This document shows, one piece after another, positions 62,627 to 64,000 of a DNA stretch of 64,000 nt (position 1 is the first letter of the stretch; every line of letters begins with the position of its first letter). The notes beneath the pieces are model-generated. The model did no database searches. It was given only the letters and a program-made list of their open reading frames with translations, and was not told where the DNA came from. The DNA is from an uncultured Lachnospiraceae bacterium (lineage in GTDB: Bacteria; Bacillota; Clostridia; Lachnospirales; Lachnospiraceae). The stretch lies in contig CATKXR010000008.1 in the NCBI GenBank assembly GCA_949840805.1, forward strand, positions 1-64,000, read 5' to 3'. Position numbers and translations under genes: made by a program.

Positions 62627-62893
62627 TTACATCTCACCCAATCCGCTTTCGATCGCCTGGCTAATGGTCTCCATTGCCGCAGCCTCATCCTCGCCGTCAC
62701 AGATCAGAGTAATCTCTGTACCAGACTTGATCCCTGCAGCCATCACATTCAGCACGCTCTTCGCAATGATCCTCTTCTCCCCGCATTCGATCAGAACATC
62801 ACACTTAAACTTCATGGCAGTCTGGGACAAAACCCCTGCTGGTCTCAAATGTAAACCAGATGGATTTACAACAGTCAAAGTTTTACTAAGCAT
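62627..62893 (-). CDS. ptsH: HPr family phosphocarrier protein
   Basis: 88 aa. Carries phosphate from enzyme I to sugar-specific PTS components. The active His is in NPSGLHLRPAGVL; the regulatory Ser region reads AKSVLNVMAAG, the site phosphorylated by HPr kinase in Firmicutes. Monocistronic, with GGAGAGATAAG before the ATG. The serine motif differs slightly from the usual KSIMGVMSLG, so a Crh/HPr-like paralogue is possible. Confidence 0.93.
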   Translation of the reverse strand: MLSKTLTVVNPSGLHLRPAGVLSQTAMKFKCDVLIECGEKRIIAKSVLNVMAAGIKSGTEITLICDGEDEAAAMETISQAIESGLGEM

Positions 62894-63123
62894 ATCTTAT
62901 CTCTCCTTTTTAATTATATTATAGTCCCTCTAATCCGTACCATGCAGCACGAATTCTAAATAAAATTTTATTACAAATCCCGATATGTGTCAAGCAAAAA
63001 CACCGGAATTTCCATCAATTTTCACAAGAACTTAAATTTCCATAGAAAACAGACCTCTGATTCCCGGCATCTGTTGCGCATACTTCTGCAATTTATCAAA
63101 TTTCTTAAATTTCAAAAAAACAG

Positions 63124-63152
63124 TTGCTATAATTGGAAAACTGTGCTATACT
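63124..63152 (+). promoter_or_regulatory. Promoter of tRNA-Leu
   Basis: Plus strand TTGCTA (63124-63129), 17-base spacer ending TGC, TATACT (63147-63152). The tRNA starts 11 bases later. Confidence 0.75.
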
Positions 63153-63162
63153 ATCTAAGTTC

Positions 63163-63246
63163 GCGGGAGTGCTGGAATTGGCAGACAGGCTAGACTAAGG
63201 ATCTAGTGGTTGTATGATCGTGTGGGTTCAAGTCCCATCTCCCGCA
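63163..63246 (+). tRNA. tRNA-Leu (anticodon AAG)
   Basis: 84 nt with acceptor GCGGGAG/CTCCCGC, a long variable arm and T-loop GTTCAAGTC. The anticodon stem CTAGA/TCTAG holds loop CTAAGGA, so the anticodon is AAG, with an A at the wobble position (a candidate for inosine). No CCA encoded. Confidence 0.93.
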
Positions 63247-63250
63247 GTGT

Positions 63251-63351
63251 GCGGCGCAAAATCGAACCCGGGTGGTTCAGGTTTTGCGCTGTTTTGTATA
63301 GGCGCAAAGATGCCCCTGAAGCCTTGGATTTAAGGTTTCAGGGGTTTTTGC
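63251..63351 (+). terminator. Two consecutive hairpins after tRNA-Leu
   Basis: First: GCGCAAAA with TTTTGCGC and inner GAACC/GGTTC (63255-63290), then TGTTTTG. Second: CCCCTGAA-CCTT with AAGG-TTCAGGGG (about 63312-63346), then TTTTT. Both can end the tRNA transcript. Confidence 0.7.
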
Positions 63352-63756
63352 TGTGTGGCATCCAAAAGCTAAATTTAAAAACATTTGGATATGAAGCGCC
63401 TTGGAAAATCCGAACGCTTCTTTTTTGTCTTCTATATTTTTCCTCCAAATCTTTCTTTCGCCTTTACCAGCAATCCCTGGACAGTATCTTTTGAAGTAAC
63501 CGTCATGGGAAAAATAGGAAGTATAAACCTCCTGCTTTTCGTAAATCATTTTTATAAAAGGCAGCAGTTTCGATTCTTCTTGGACCGTTACTGCAAAAAA
63601 CCCATCGCCAAAGGCGATGAAAATCATGTATTCCTCATGTATCCGCCGGACTGGCCTATGCCGTAAAATGTCTGCTTCCGGATACATACAGGTTTACTAT
63701 CACAGATCACGTCTTGATCTGATTGGCAATGAATCTCGAATGCGGAGGTATGTACT
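63352..63756. other. Gap before sigG without supported gene
   Basis: Open frames exist on both strands, but none has a convincing ribosome site and family. A hairpin CATCGCC-AAA-GGCGATG (63603-63619) with TTTTTT on the minus strand looks like a leftward terminator and would interrupt the longest minus-strand frame. No sigma-F/G promoter was confirmed before sigG. Confidence 0.5.
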
Positions 63757-64000
63757 ATGGCTGGTTATAAGGTTGAGATCTGCGGGGTCAATACGGCAAA
63801 GCTCCCTCTTCTGACCAATGAGGAAAAGGAGGAACTTTTCAGGCGAATCTTAGATGGTGATATGGAAGCCAGAGAACAGTATATCAAAGGAAACCTGCGT
63901 CTTGTCCTCAGTGTAATCCAACGGTTTTCCGGCAACAATGAGAATGTGGATGATTTGTTCCAAATTGGCTGCATCGGCCTGATCAAAGCCATTGACAACT
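63757..64000 (+). CDS. sigG: Sporulation sigma factor SigG, 5' part (cut by window end)
   Basis: 81 codons are visible. It starts MAGYKVEICGVNTAKLPLL, the distinctive N-terminus of forespore sigma-G, then region 1.2/2.1: ARELQ-type GDMEAREQYIKGNLRLVLS and VDDLFQIGCIGLIKAIDN (region 2.2, core binding). GCGGAGG precedes the ATG. Controls late forespore genes such as gpr in this window. Confidence 0.94.
   Translation, partial: MAGYKVEICGVNTAKLPLLTNEEKEELFRRILDGDMEAREQYIKGNLRLVLSVIQRFSGNNENVDDLFQIGCIGLIKAIDN

Noticed and set aside
63277-63687. 136-codon open frame on the minus strand before sigG
   Set aside because: No recognisable family, weak ribosome sites, its end overlaps tRNA terminator hairpins and a leftward terminator-like hairpin lies inside it.

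Overview
The window looks like a chromosomal segment of a spore-forming, Gram-positive Lachnospiraceae-type Clostridium (moderate GC). The evidence is gene order and content: the rimP-nusA-ylxR-ylxQ-infB-rbfA-nrnA-truB-ribF operon, the priA-def-fmt-yugP-rsmB-rlmN-stp-prkC-rsgA-rpe-thiN operon, the spore protease gpr, the forespore sigma factor sigG, a T-box in front of thrS, PASTA-kinase signalling and secreted proteins with choline-binding-type wall repeats. Almost every housekeeping gene lies on the minus strand.

Layout. 1-340: a gene-less block of three long hairpins; the first and third are inverted, diverged copies of one structured core. 401-10149: ribosome maturation and translation-initiation operon, read from a promoter at 10121-10149 leftwards to ribF. 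10239-19770: accessory genes, namely a broken effector-like protein with a Myb DNA-binding domain, a 72-bp dispersed repeat, a lipoprotein, a heterodimeric ABC exporter, a ZIP metal transporter with a candidate operator, an AraC fragment, two secreted wall-repeat proteins and a radical SAM enzyme. 19870-27040: yitT, thrS (T-box), gpr, rpsT, a small HTH regulator, cbiK and a class-I glutamine amidotransferase-like hydrolase. 27250-27720: toxin/antisense locus 1. 27802-48866: ECF S component, then the thiN-to-priA operon, murF, murE, fhs and ftsK. 48955-54704: dipeptide-type transporter with isoaspartyl dipeptidase, a wall-repeat cysteine-peptidase-like protein and a phosphoesterase-rubrerythrin fusion. 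54820-57742: a complete agr quorum-sensing locus (agrA, agrC, agrB and a 39-codon agrD). 57946-59404: rplT, rpmI and infC with an L20-type leader. 59545-59946: toxin/antisense locus 2. 60254-62200: a fourth wall-repeat protein, a candidate small RNA, decayed genes, a G-quadruplex-type tract and iteron-like repeats. 62350-64000: tRNA-Met, ptsH, tRNA-Leu and the start of sigG.

Most novel signals. (1) Two loci about 32 kb apart have the same design: a short membrane peptide is opposed at its 3' end by an antisense RNA. Each antisense RNA has a TTGACT-17-TAT(G/T)AT promoter and a terminator embedded in the peptide gene. The single arm difference between the copies keeps pairing only in the minus-strand RNA (G-U there, A-C on plus). 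This is what a type I toxin-antitoxin family would look like. (2) The paired inverted hairpins at 1-340 show compensatory base changes. (3) The agr locus contains an agrD-like peptide without the usual cysteine and a 20-bp-period direct repeat in front of the agrBD promoter. (4) A broken R2R3-type Myb protein. (5) A candidate small RNA at 61138-61235.

All calls rest on reading the sequence; no database search or folding program was run.
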